Shown here: positions 35,792 through 43,804 of the stretch, piece after piece | Layout of the letters: every line of letters begins with the position of its first letter | Numbering within the stretch: position 1 is the stretch's first letter | From: Nostoc sp. B(2019) | GTDB taxonomy: Bacteria > Cyanobacteriota > Cyanobacteriia > Cyanobacteriales > Nostocaceae | DNA length: 64,000 nucleotides | Reading direction: 5' to 3' | Assembly: GCF_010091925.1 (NCBI RefSeq) | Contig: NZ_WVID01000006.1 | Location: forward strand, 203,775 to 267,774 | Made by a program: the position numbers and the translations under genes | Notes under the pieces: model-generated | Seen by the model: only the letters and a program-made list of their open reading frames with translations | Database searches by the model: none | Told to the model about the DNA's origin: nothing

Positions 35792-36874
35792 CTACTTAAA
35801 CTGATTCTTAAAAAAGTATTCTCCTAACTTTAGTAGTATGGGAATGAGCGGTGTAATTACAGACAGCAAGTACTGACGAAAGGTTGTGACATCAAAAGGC
35901 CACACTGGAAATTCATTGGTCAATGTATAGAGAGAGCGTAATTCTTGAAGCTTACCAGTTTGTTTCTTCAAACTTTCAACATCGTTTCCTAAACTTTTGT
36001 GAATACGCACGTAATCTGCTTGAAACTGCTTGGCAATTTCACTTATTAATCCTTCTTTGGCTTTTTTCATGCCTTTACGAGCGGCAAGAAGAGGCCCAAA
36101 AAAGCATACTAACGATACAGGAAGATATAGCAGAATTAGTAAATTAAAATACCAGTATTTCTGTGCTATTCCTTGAGTAATAAATTGATAATTACTAAGG
36201 GTAATCATCGTGCCAAATATAGCAGCTAGATAAGCAGTATTCAGAGAGTATTGGCTCAAAATACTTAATCCACCACAGCGATCGGGATGCAGTGGATTAA
36301 TATTGAGTTGCTTATTGCCAAGGAGTTGATGCATTACCCAAACATTAGTTATGAGAGTTAGCACTAACATAGTTGCTGCATAAAATATTACAACAGCATT
36401 AATCGCACCCGTTAAAGCTGGAAGTCCTCCATCCGATCCCGTCCAATTCTTAACATTATGCTGTAAGGAGAAATACCAGATACCGAAAGCTAATCCTGTT
36501 ACCAACGCCAAGAATTTACGCCACGGCTTTTTGTATGGAGACAATGCCGAGTTAATTTCTACGTCAGAAACATTAACAATATCTGACTCTTTGAGGTACT
36601 GAATTAGCTTATATATTGCCTTAACTGACCACAGATAGTAACCAAAGACAACTGGATTGAGCAAACAAATCCACACCCAGGCAAACCAATCTTGCAGTAA
36701 CCCTATGTGTCTACCGCCGTGCAATATCAACGTCTGACTTACTGAAGCTACTGCTAAGTAAAAACCAGATGTAATTATGATGGAGAGCAATCCTAAACTA
36801 ATGGGTGTCAAATGGCATTTATCAATTAGCCAGCGGGCTAATGGATCAGCATGGTAAAAGTCTTGCTCTTGCAT
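35792..36874 (-). CDS. multi-pass membrane protein, function unknown
   Basis: A 360-residue protein with about six membrane helices (for instance LLSIIITSGFYLAVASV, WICLLNPVVFGYYLWSV, FLALVTGLAFGIWYF, AVVIFYAATMLVLTLI, YFNLLILLYLPVSLVCFF and the C-terminal one). A short conserved-looking loop INPLHPDRCGGLSILS around residues 192-207 lies between helices 4 and 5; HPDxxGGL is found in several uncharacterised membrane protein families. A soluble helical segment (250-310) follows. No homologue with a known role comes to mind, and neighbours give no clue. Confidence 0.75.
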   Translation of the reverse strand: MQEQDFYHADPLARWLIDKCHLTPISLGLLSIIITSGFYLAVASVSQTLILHGGRHIGLLQDWFAWVWICLLNPVVFGYYLWSVKAIYKLIQYLKESDIVNVSDVEINSALSPYKKPWRKFLALVTGLAFGIWYFSLQHNVKNWTGSDGGLPALTGAINAVVIFYAATMLVLTLITNVWVMHQLLGNKQLNINPLHPDRCGGLSILSQYSLNTAYLAAIFGTMITLSNYQFITQGIAQKYWYFNLLILLYLPVSLVCFFGPLLAARKGMKKAKEGLISEIAKQFQADYVRIHKSLGNDVESLKKQTGKLQELRSLYTLTNEFPVWPFDVTTFRQYLLSVITPLIPILLKLGEYFFKNQFK

Positions 36875-37051
36875 ATATTAATCAAAGTTGCTAGTCAAAG
36901 GAAGACGGTAAAAAAGATAACACCAGTGTCATCGATCTGAATTAAGTACGCAAGATGTCTGTCTTGTTACCCTTGCCCCATAGCTCAAACCCAAAGGTGC
37001 AAAATAAGCTAGAATGCAAGCAGATTAAGCATTTCCCGCTCAGAAACACCC

Positions 37052-37792
37052 ATGCTGGAGACTCTGCAAACCCAACTTTACCAACTAGAACAATTTGCCA
37101 ATGCCCTCGTTTCTAACCAACTGACGCATCTAAGTTTGTTTAGTATTGGCATTATCTTTGCAGCAGGTTTGCTTACTAGCCTCACACCCTGTATGCTTTC
37201 CATGCTGCCAATTACTATTGGCTATATTGGCGGTTACGAAGCAAAAAGCCGTCTGCAAGCAGCAGTCCAATCAACGTGGTTTGCGTTGGGATTAGCAACC
37301 ACCCTGGCAGGGCTTGGGATAATAGCAGCTTTTGTCGGAAAAGTCTACGGTCAGGTGGGAATTGGTTTGCCGATTATCGTTAGTATCATTGCCATTCTCA
37401 TGGGGCTGAACTTACTGGAAGCATTACCTCTGCAATTTCCGTCTTTGGGCGAAACGAATTGGATTTCGCCAGATTTACCGCCGGGAGTCCGTTCTTATGC
37501 AATTGGATTGACTTTCGGCTTAGTTGCATCCCCTTGTAGCACGCCTGTTTTAGCTAGCTTACTGGGTTGGGTTGCGAGTAAACAAGATTTAATTTTAGGT
37601 GCGGCTTTGCTACTTTCCTACACAGCGGGTTATGTAGCACCATTGATTTTGGCAGGTACTTTCACTGCTTCAATTAAAAAGCTGTTGGAATTGCGTCGCT
37701 GGTCTGGTTGGATTAATCCAGTTAGCGGGGCGCTGTTGGTTGGATTTGGTGTATTTTCTTTAGTTTCTCGGATTCCCCTTAACAATTTTTAG
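37052..37792 (+). CDS. ccdA: CcdA, thiol-disulfide carrier of cytochrome c assembly
   Basis: A 246-residue, six-helix membrane protein. The paired Cys lie in SLTPCMLSMLP (near residue 48) and LVASPCSTPVLASLLGW (near residue 165), the redox pair that passes electrons across the thylakoid membrane to keep apocytochrome CXXCH thiols reduced. This is the short cyanobacterial/chloroplast form of DsbD. It is followed after 49 bases by ccs1, its known partner in system II cytochrome c maturation. Confidence 0.94.
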   Translation: MLETLQTQLYQLEQFANALVSNQLTHLSLFSIGIIFAAGLLTSLTPCMLSMLPITIGYIGGYEAKSRLQAAVQSTWFALGLATTLAGLGIIAAFVGKVYGQVGIGLPIIVSIIAILMGLNLLEALPLQFPSLGETNWISPDLPPGVRSYAIGLTFGLVASPCSTPVLASLLGWVASKQDLILGAALLLSYTAGYVAPLILAGTFTASIKKLLELRRWSGWINPVSGALLVGFGVFSLVSRIPLNNF

Positions 37793-37841
37793 TTTCATTC
37801 CCTCATAGGAATTTACATACACAAATTAATAAATATAAGTA

Positions 37842-39257
37842 ATGACTGTAGAAAATTCAGCGTCCAAAGAATTAAAGTGGTGGTCAATACCTGGGCGGTA
37901 CTTACGGCAAGAGTTTTTGCCTATACTGACAAATTTACGATTAGCGATCGCCTTACTACTCTTAATCGCCCTCTTCAGCATCAGCGGTACTGTAATTGAA
38001 CAAGGACAATCACCCGCATTCTACCAGGCTAACTACCCAGAACATCCAGCCTTATTTGGTTTCTTAACTTGGAAGGTGATTCAAGTCGTTGGGTTAGACC
38101 ACGTGTATCGTACTTGGTGGTTTCTGGCATTACTTATTTTGTTTGGCACTAGCCTAACTGCTTGCACTTTTACCCGCCAATTACCAGCCTTAAAAGCCGC
38201 GCGTCGCTGGAAATATTACGAAGAACCACGGCAATTTCAAAAACTAGCTTTGAGTGCAGAACTAGATACTGGTTCTCTGAATTCCCTAAGTCCAATACTG
38301 CAAAACCGTCGCTATAAAATTTTTCAAGAAAAAGACAATATTCTTTATGCCCGCAAGGGAATAGTCGGACGCATCGGCCCAATCATCGTTCATGTGGGCA
38401 TTGTGGCTATTCTGCTGGGGGGCATTTGGGGAGCAATGACTGGGTTTCTTGCCCAGGAAATGGTCGCCAGTGGTGATACATTTCAAGTGAAAAATATTAT
38501 CGATGCTGGCCCTTTAGCAGCAGCCCAAATCCCGAAAGATTGGTCTGTGCGAGTCAATCGTTTTTGGATTGACTATACTCCATCTGGTGGCATTGACCAA
38601 TTTTACTCAGATATGTCTGTCTTGAATAATCAAGGACAGGAAGTTGATCACAAGAAAATTTTTGTTAACCAACCTCTGCATTATCATGGCGTAACTTTCT
38701 ATCAAACAGATTGGGGAATCTCAGCTGTTCGCGTCCGCATTAACAATAGCCCAATTTTTCAGCTACCAACTGCACAATTGAACACTAACGGTAGAGGGCG
38801 AATTTGGGGAACTTGGATTCCTACTAAACCAGATTTGAGTGCAGGTGTCTCCTTATTAGTCAAAGACTTGCAAGGTATGGTGTTAATTTACGATGCCACT
38901 GGTAAGTTGGTTGATACTGTACGCACTGGAATGTCTACCCAAGTTAATGGCGTAACGTTGAAAATTCTGGATGTAATTGGCAGCACTGGCTTACAAATTA
39001 AAGCTGATCCAGGCATACCCATTGTTTATACTGGGTTTGGCTTGCTAATGCTGGGTGTGGTGATGAGTTACTTTTCTCACTCGCAAATTTGGGCATTACA
39101 AACAGGCGATCGCTTGTATATTGGTGGTAAAACTAACCGCGCCAAGGTTGCTTTTGAACGCGAAGTTTTAGATATTTTGGATCGACTGAGTTCACCGCTA
39201 AAGGATGACGAAACAGCTAATATTCAGGAATCCCTAACATCTAATCCACAAGTTTAG
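37842..39257 (+). CDS. ccs1: Ccs1/ResB cytochrome c biogenesis protein
   Basis: A 471-residue membrane protein with three N-terminal-half helices ([61 protein letters not shown]) and a large lumenal domain before a last helix ([18 protein letters not shown]). It works with CcsA to carry heme and attach it to c-type cytochromes such as cytochrome f and c6. [25 protein letters not shown] is the typical conserved region. Operon partner of ccdA. Confidence 0.94.
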   Translation: MTVENSASKELKWWSIPGRYLRQEFLPILTNLRLAIALLLLIALFSISGTVIEQGQSPAFYQANYPEHPALFGFLTWKVIQVVGLDHVYRTWWFLALLILFGTSLTACTFTRQLPALKAARRWKYYEEPRQFQKLALSAELDTGSLNSLSPILQNRRYKIFQEKDNILYARKGIVGRIGPIIVHVGIVAILLGGIWGAMTGFLAQEMVASGDTFQVKNIIDAGPLAAAQIPKDWSVRVNRFWIDYTPSGGIDQFYSDMSVLNNQGQEVDHKKIFVNQPLHYHGVTFYQTDWGISAVRVRINNSPIFQLPTAQLNTNGRGRIWGTWIPTKPDLSAGVSLLVKDLQGMVLIYDATGKLVDTVRTGMSTQVNGVTLKILDVIGSTGLQIKADPGIPIVYTGFGLLMLGVVMSYFSHSQIWALQTGDRLYIGGKTNRAKVAFEREVLDILDRLSSPLKDDETANIQESLTSNPQV

Positions 39258-39309
39258 ATTCAGCATTTAACGCAATACGCTTGGTGTTAAACTCAAAAAA
39301 TTAAATTTT

Positions 39310-39344
39310 TTAGGTTGGGTTTCACAAAGTGAAACCCAACCTAA
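39310..39344. terminator. 16-bp hairpin between ccs1 and cheBR, overlapping the cheBR stop
   Basis: Arms TTAGGTTGGGTTTCAC (39310-39325) and GTGAAACCCAACCTAA (39329-39344) around AAA, flanked by T-rich DNA on the left and A/T-rich DNA on the right. It can serve as a terminator for both converging genes. Its arm encodes the last residues and stop of the CheB-CheR protein (stop at 39322-39324). Confidence 0.8.
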
Positions 39345-40863
39345 AATTATTTTCAACTGACATTTTCCGGGAATAAATCTTGTACTTTCTATCCACCAGA
39401 GTAAACAAGTTCGTATCACCTACTGTCTCAGATGTGCCTAACATCAGAAAGCCCGTTGACTTAAGACTATAGTGGAACATTGACAGAAGCTTCTTCTGCA
39501 TATGAGATCCCAAGTAAATTAGCACATTTCGACAAGTAATTAGATCTAGTTTGGAAAAGGGTGGATCGCTGATCAAGTTTTGCTTAGCAAAGATACATAG
39601 TTCGCGTACCGATTTGCTGATCTGATAACCGCCTTCTACCTGAACAAAGAATCGTTTTAGACGTTCTGGAGAGACATCTGCTACTTGGCTAGGCTTGTAG
39701 ATACCGTTCCTAGCTTTCTCGATCGCCGCCTCATTGATATCCGTAGCAAAAATCTTAATCAGCGGATTGATTCCCTGATCTTCTAAATACTCCAGCAAGC
39801 AAATAGTAATAGAATAGGCTTCCTCACCCGTTGAACATCCCGCTACCCAAATGCGGATCGGCGACTCCGGCGTTCGATCCTTGGCAATAATCGGAAATAC
39901 TGTGCTTTTTAAAGCTTCAAAGGATTTAGGATCGCGGAAAAAATATGTAACCGTGATCAGCATATCCTGATACAAAGCGCTCACTTCTGCCGGGTTGTTC
40001 TGAAGATAACGGACGTAATCTTCTAGCATTTCAAGCTTGTACAAAACCATCCGCCGCAAGATGCGCTGTTTGAGAATGGTCTGCTTGTAGTGGGTAAAGT
40101 CAACCCCTGTAGCAACCCGTAGCAGGTGGAAAATTCTGCCCAGAGCATCTTCGCCTTCCAGCAGTTCGTCAATTAGTTTTGCCGAGGTTGAGCCTTTGAT
40201 GTAGGGATGACGGCTGATCTTTGCCAATTCCTGGGCGATCGCTTGTGGAGTTAAGATAAAGTCTACATAACCTGAAGCTACAGCAGTGTTCGGCATACTA
40301 CTGACTTTGGCTGTGTCTTCACACTGGGCAAAGGTGATGCCCCCAGCAGCCTTGATTGTTTCCACTCCCCGTGTACCATCGGAATCGCCCCCCGACAATA
40401 CAACTGCGATCGCTTTGCTTCCCCGCTCCTCTGCTAACGAAAAAAAGAAAGCATCGACTGTCATATTAATCCCACGGGTTTTCTCGCGTGGCATCAGTTT
40501 CAGTACCCCTTGAGAAATGGTCATCATTTTATTGGGCGGAATCACGTAGACATGATTTGGTTCCACAGACATACCATCCTGCACTTTAGTTACAAGCATC
40601 TTGGTTGCCCTAGAAAGAATCTCCGTCAACAAACTTTTTTGATTAGGGTTTAAGTGCTGAATCAACACAAATGCCATACCAGTATCGATGGGCAAATGGC
40701 TCAACAATTGTGTATACGCCTCCAATCCTCCTGCTGAGGCTCCCACTGCAACAATCGGAAATAATTCATTCTGATTAACCTGCTGCTCCTCATTAGATGG
40801 TTGAGGTGCAATGGAATTAGATTCAGATTTCTTAGAGGACTGCTTAAATGTCATGGGATGCAA
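39322..40863 (-). CDS. CheB-CheR fusion protein, possibly truncated
   Basis: A 513-residue fusion. Residues 36-220 are a CheB-type methylesterase with the triad Ser43 (GASAGG), His70 (VLIQHL) and Asp162 (GGDSDGTRG). Residues 235-500 are a CheR-type methyltransferase with IRIWVAGCSTGEEAYSITI and CRNVLIYL. Such fusions in cyanobacteria often continue into PAS and histidine-kinase domains and adjust chemotaxis-like receptors. Here the protein stops right after CheR, with its last six residues (RLGFTL) encoded inside a hairpin repeat, so a longer ancestor may have been cut. No che operon is nearby. Confidence 0.88.
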   Translation of the reverse strand: MHPMTFKQSSKKSESNSIAPQPSNEEQQVNQNELFPIVAVGASAGGLEAYTQLLSHLPIDTGMAFVLIQHLNPNQKSLLTEILSRATKMLVTKVQDGMSVEPNHVYVIPPNKMMTISQGVLKLMPREKTRGINMTVDAFFFSLAEERGSKAIAVVLSGGDSDGTRGVETIKAAGGITFAQCEDTAKVSSMPNTAVASGYVDFILTPQAIAQELAKISRHPYIKGSTSAKLIDELLEGEDALGRIFHLLRVATGVDFTHYKQTILKQRILRRMVLYKLEMLEDYVRYLQNNPAEVSALYQDMLITVTYFFRDPKSFEALKSTVFPIIAKDRTPESPIRIWVAGCSTGEEAYSITICLLEYLEDQGINPLIKIFATDINEAAIEKARNGIYKPSQVADVSPERLKRFFVQVEGGYQISKSVRELCIFAKQNLISDPPFSKLDLITCRNVLIYLGSHMQKKLLSMFHYSLKSTGFLMLGTSETVGDTNLFTLVDRKYKIYSRKMSVENNFRLGFTL

Positions 40864-40899
40864 CAGATAATAATAGTTAGCTTAAACAAAAAGAAGCCT

Positions 40900-40962
40900 C
40901 TCGCTCACTCGTTCGCGTAGCGGACGCACCTAGGTAGCCCGTGCCTCGGCTTAGAGTTAAAA
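40900..40962. repeat. GC-rich dispersed palindromic repeat upstream of cheBR
   Basis: CTCGTTCGCGTAGCGGACGC and following bases belong to the CGTAGCG/CGCTACG repeat group that recurs at about 7866, 31530, 42240, 42305, 48460 and 58740 in this window. It lies between the cheBR start and the small secreted-protein gene. Confidence 0.65.
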
Positions 40963-41029
40963 GACCGCCCACAAGCAAAAGTCAGAGCAGCGGTTTTTGC
41001 CGTTCTGAACTTCAAAGACTCAGGACTGA

Positions 41030-41407
41030 TTAAAACCAACCACATTGTGTTGTACTGTATGGCTTAATAACGTTAGGAACTATTTGTTTTTGTCCTGCAA
41101 ATTCTCTGCCATAATAACCATCATCAAAACCACGACTAAATTCACCACCAGCAGTACGCGACTTATAAGCCTGTCCTTTTTTCGCGCTATTTTTTCCTTG
41201 GCGGTAGCCATCAGCATAAGCTTGAGGATGATAGGCAGGATCTTCGTCAATAAGCCATTCAGTAATCGGATAGCAGTAGTTTAATGGACGTGTATAATAT
41301 GGGCGATAGTGATAGTAACGCCTGTGAGCTTGAGCAGGCTGATTGTTAAGTAGAAATCCAGTAGTGGTGGCTAAAGCTACTAGACTAACTGTAATAATTT
41401 TTTTCAT
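41030..41407 (-). CDS. small exported protein, His/Tyr-rich start
   Basis: A 125-residue protein with a signal peptide (KKIITVSLVALATTTGFLL, cleavage probably after QAHA-type QPAQA). The mature N-terminus is Tyr/His/Arg-rich (HRRYYHYRPYY), followed by a repeated pattern: GYRQGKNSAKKGQ and GFDDGYYGREF, each with Gly-Tyr/Phe and basic residues, possibly two copies of one motif. A Cys pair (Cys49, Cys122) could form a disulfide. Function unknown; probably periplasmic. It has its own leader. Confidence 0.7.
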   Translation of the reverse strand: MKKIITVSLVALATTTGFLLNNQPAQAHRRYYHYRPYYTRPLNYCYPITEWLIDEDPAYHPQAYADGYRQGKNSAKKGQAYKSRTAGGEFSRGFDDGYYGREFAGQKQIVPNVIKPYSTTQCGWF

Positions 41408-41678
41408 AATTATAGTCTCCAGAGTTCATTAACTCCTGATACTTTTAAGATATCGTGGAGAATATTCAAGCGACATCGCCTAATCGGGTAAGCAACTAAG
41501 CTAATGTGTTTGTGATAACAATCTGCCAAGACTTGTTGACGATCGCTTTGTTTGGCATAAACTGTAAAGGCGATCGCTATAATCTCTTTGCATGCTCCAA
41601 CGGCAGGGTTAATGATTTTTGTATAACCCTTACAAGTAAATATTGCCTCTGCAAAAAAAAGTTACAGGAGACAAAAAC

Positions 41679-42104
41679 ATGAGTAGTCTGGGCAAAAGAA
41701 GATTAGAAGCCGTTTTGGCGATCGCGACTTATGCTGTTGGTAGCGGTACTGCCTCAGCTACGCCAACCCCTGGTATCGAAGTTCCCAAACAGATTGTGTT
41801 AACTGCATCCGATATCGCTATGTACACCACTATCTGGAAAATCTATTTTCATGAAGATTTATCCAGTCAGGGAATTTTAGATATGCTGGCACAGTTAGGT
41901 TTAGTAACCCTTGCCGCCACGGGTACAGCTTATATTGTTGCTAAAACCACTACAGCCATCGTTAGTGAAATTACAGGCTGGATAGGGCCGATAGGATGGG
42001 GCGTAAAGGCTGCGATCGCAGGTTCTCTAAGTGGTTTATTTGGAGTTACCTGGGCACTTTATTGCGATCGCATTTATTCTCAAAGACAACCTCAACCAGT
42101 TTGA
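41679..42104 (+). CDS. small membrane protein, unknown function
   Basis: A 141-residue protein from ATG 41679, which has CAGGAGA about eight bases upstream (an upstream TTG frame is less likely). A signal-like start (RLEAVLAIATYAVGSGTASATP) is followed by two hydrophobic stretches (LGLVTLAATGTAYIVAKTT and GVKAAIAGSLSGLFGVTWALY). I do not recognise the family. The gene is flanked by repeat DNA on its right. Confidence 0.6.
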   Translation: MSSLGKRRLEAVLAIATYAVGSGTASATPTPGIEVPKQIVLTASDIAMYTTIWKIYFHEDLSSQGILDMLAQLGLVTLAATGTAYIVAKTTTAIVSEITGWIGPIGWGVKAAIAGSLSGLFGVTWALYCDRIYSQRQPQPV

Positions 42105-42129
42105 TTCTAATTTAGGGCGGGAAAAAACT

Positions 42130-42345
42130 ACACTTGACCCTTGACCTTTTTTGAATTAAAAATTAAAAATATAAAATTAAAAATTAAGAAGAAGAATAAT
42201 TTTTAATTAATTAATTTTGGGTACAGAGCAAGCACTGATAGCGCAGCGTTAGCGAGTCCGCGAGCGTCTTGCAATTTTTAATTAATAATTTTTAATTTTT
42301 AATTGGAGCGTTCGCGCAGCGTCTCGTAGAGAAGCGACTTGACCC
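42130..42345. repeat. composite repeat island
   Basis: This island contains heptamer units (CTTGACCCTTGACC, 42133-42146), two A/T-only arms of the AATTAAAAATTAAAAAT type (about 42155-42185 and 42270-42305, partly complementary), a GC-rich CGCAGCGTTAGCGAG piece between them (42240-42270) and a CGTTCGCGCAGCGTCTCGTA palindrome (42308-42327). Repeats of different families appear nested in one another. Its right part is translated as the tail of the DUF2243 protein. Confidence 0.75.
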
Positions 42346-42817
42346 TTGACTCTTTTTTGATCATTATCCAGCCGATCGCAACAAGCAACGCACCGAATAA
42401 AAGAAATCCTAAATCCCAAGCTAACTGATTCGGCCCTGGTTTCACATGGTGAATACCAAGAATCTGGTGATCAATTACACCTTCAACTAAATTAAATAAC
42501 CCCCCACCAATCAGCAACGAGCCAACAAAGGTCTGTGATGACCAAGCAACATCATTACGCCCTCCAGCCCGCCATAGCAAGACTATTCCTACTACAGTCA
42601 GCACCCAGTCAAAGGCATGAAATAACCCATCCCACAACATATTCAAATCTATATTTGCGGTGGTTGTCAGAGGTCGAACGTTGCTCAGCATGTGATGCCA
42701 CTGGAGTAGTTGATGCAGGAGAATGCCATCAACAAACCCTCCCAGACCCAGACCAAGAACAATTCCAGCAGCAATTAGCGGTGTGTTTCCGTTAATAGTT
42801 TCACTCTTGGCCTCCAT
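42299..42817 (-). CDS. DUF2243 membrane protein with a repeat-derived tail
   Basis: A 172-residue protein with four membrane helices (LIAAGIVLGLGLGGFVDGIL, FDWVLTVVGIVLLWRAGG, FVGSLLIGGGLFNLVEGVI, LGFLLFGALLVAIGWIM). Conserved GGFVDGILLHQLLQWHHM and VDHQILGIHHV mark the DUF2243 family; their His residues could bind metal, but no function is known. The last 17 residues (ESRVKSLLYETLRERSN) are encoded entirely by heptamer and palindromic repeats, so the native C-terminus has been replaced. ATG 42817 has GAGG six bases upstream; an ATG four codons earlier is less well placed. Confidence 0.85.
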   Translation of the reverse strand: MEAKSETINGNTPLIAAGIVLGLGLGGFVDGILLHQLLQWHHMLSNVRPLTTTANIDLNMLWDGLFHAFDWVLTVVGIVLLWRAGGRNDVAWSSQTFVGSLLIGGGLFNLVEGVIDHQILGIHHVKPGPNQLAWDLGFLLFGALLVAIGWIMIKKESRVKSLLYETLRERSN

Positions 42818-42976
42818 TCTTAACCTCATAGATAGGCTTTTTCATCACAATAGAACTCTTTTGGGAGTAATATCTTCTATCTTGAGACAAGTACGATCAT
42901 TCAATCTCAAGTAGAGAATTTCTTGTCAGCATCTACGGGCATTATAGAAATTGATATATTAAAGAGCAATTTTCAA

Positions 42977-43447
42977 ATGGCCATTTACTTTTATAAAGTT
43001 TGGCAGCCTTATGGCTGTTTTTCTAACTTTTCTCCCCACGGAATCCACATCCAGGGAACTTACTGGTCAACAGTTGAGCATTATTATCAAGCACAAAAGT
43101 TTGTGGGCAGTATAGATGCGGTGATTATACCCCTCATCCATGCTGCTGCAACCCCAGAAGAAGCTGCTGCTTTAGGTCGTTGTAGCACCCGCAAATGTCG
43201 TCAAGACTGGGATTTGGTCAAAACTCAAGTTATGCGAGAAGCTGTACTTAAAAAATTTCTCACTCATGCTGAGATTAGAGAAGTTCTCTTGACTACAGAA
43301 GATGAAATTTTGGTGGAAAACTCCCCAACTGATTATTTCTGGGGTTGTGGTGCTAATAAAACCGGTGACAACCATCTCGGTAAAATTCTCATGAGTGTGC
43401 GTGAAGAAATCCGCAAGTTAATATTTTTGTCAGCAATTTACGAATAG
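42977..43447 (+). CDS. NADAR-family protein (YbiA-like N-glycosidase)
   Basis: A 156-residue NADAR domain: IYFYKVWQPYGCFSNFSPHG at the start, YWSTVEHYYQAQKFVGS with the catalytic-type Glu, ALGRCSTRKCRQDWD and YFWGCGANKTGDNHLGKILM at the end. NADAR proteins such as YbiA cut the N-glycosidic bond of reactive riboflavin intermediates, and others remove ADP-ribose from guanine, linking them to ADP-ribosylating toxins. Which activity this one has is not visible. The frame runs back to a TTG at 42923, but ATG 42977 gives the normal family start. Confidence 0.9.
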   Translation: MAIYFYKVWQPYGCFSNFSPHGIHIQGTYWSTVEHYYQAQKFVGSIDAVIIPLIHAAATPEEAAALGRCSTRKCRQDWDLVKTQVMREAVLKKFLTHAEIREVLLTTEDEILVENSPTDYFWGCGANKTGDNHLGKILMSVREEIRKLIFLSAIYE

Positions 43448-43804
43448 TTAGGTTTGAATAATTACGTCTATTTGTCAATTGATTCTAAGTGGGGAATGTT
43501 GTCATTCCCCCAGACACAAAGCTTTAAACAAATTAAAAATAACTGCTTTCACCACAATAAATCTTAATTCATTTAAAGTAAGCGATAAAAATAGAAAAAA
43601 ATATCTTTAATGTAAGGCAACAATAAAGACAATAATTTGAGTGATATTACTGAAATCTTTTCAAAATTGAGAATATAAAATTAATAAGCAAACAAATAAA
43701 GATTTTCTTAACTTTAGACTCGAAAATTAATGGATTCTAAATAAGAAATTCTCATTAAAGACAATTATAAAAAAATTACACTTCAGTTGTAGTGTACATA
43801 AACA
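43448..43804. other. AT-rich leader of the phytochrome-like kinase
   Basis: 357 bases, strongly A/T-rich after 43560, no gene. At about 43485-43515 the sequence GTGGGGAATGTTGTCATTCCCCCA forms a hairpin (GGGGAATG with CATTCCCC around TTGT) that may terminate the NADAR transcript. Confidence 0.55.

Noticed and set aside
35606-35827. Open frame of 73 codons on the plus strand upstream of nifJ
   Set aside because: It reads through a perfect palindrome and over the end of the opposing membrane-protein gene, with no ribosome-binding site or family match.
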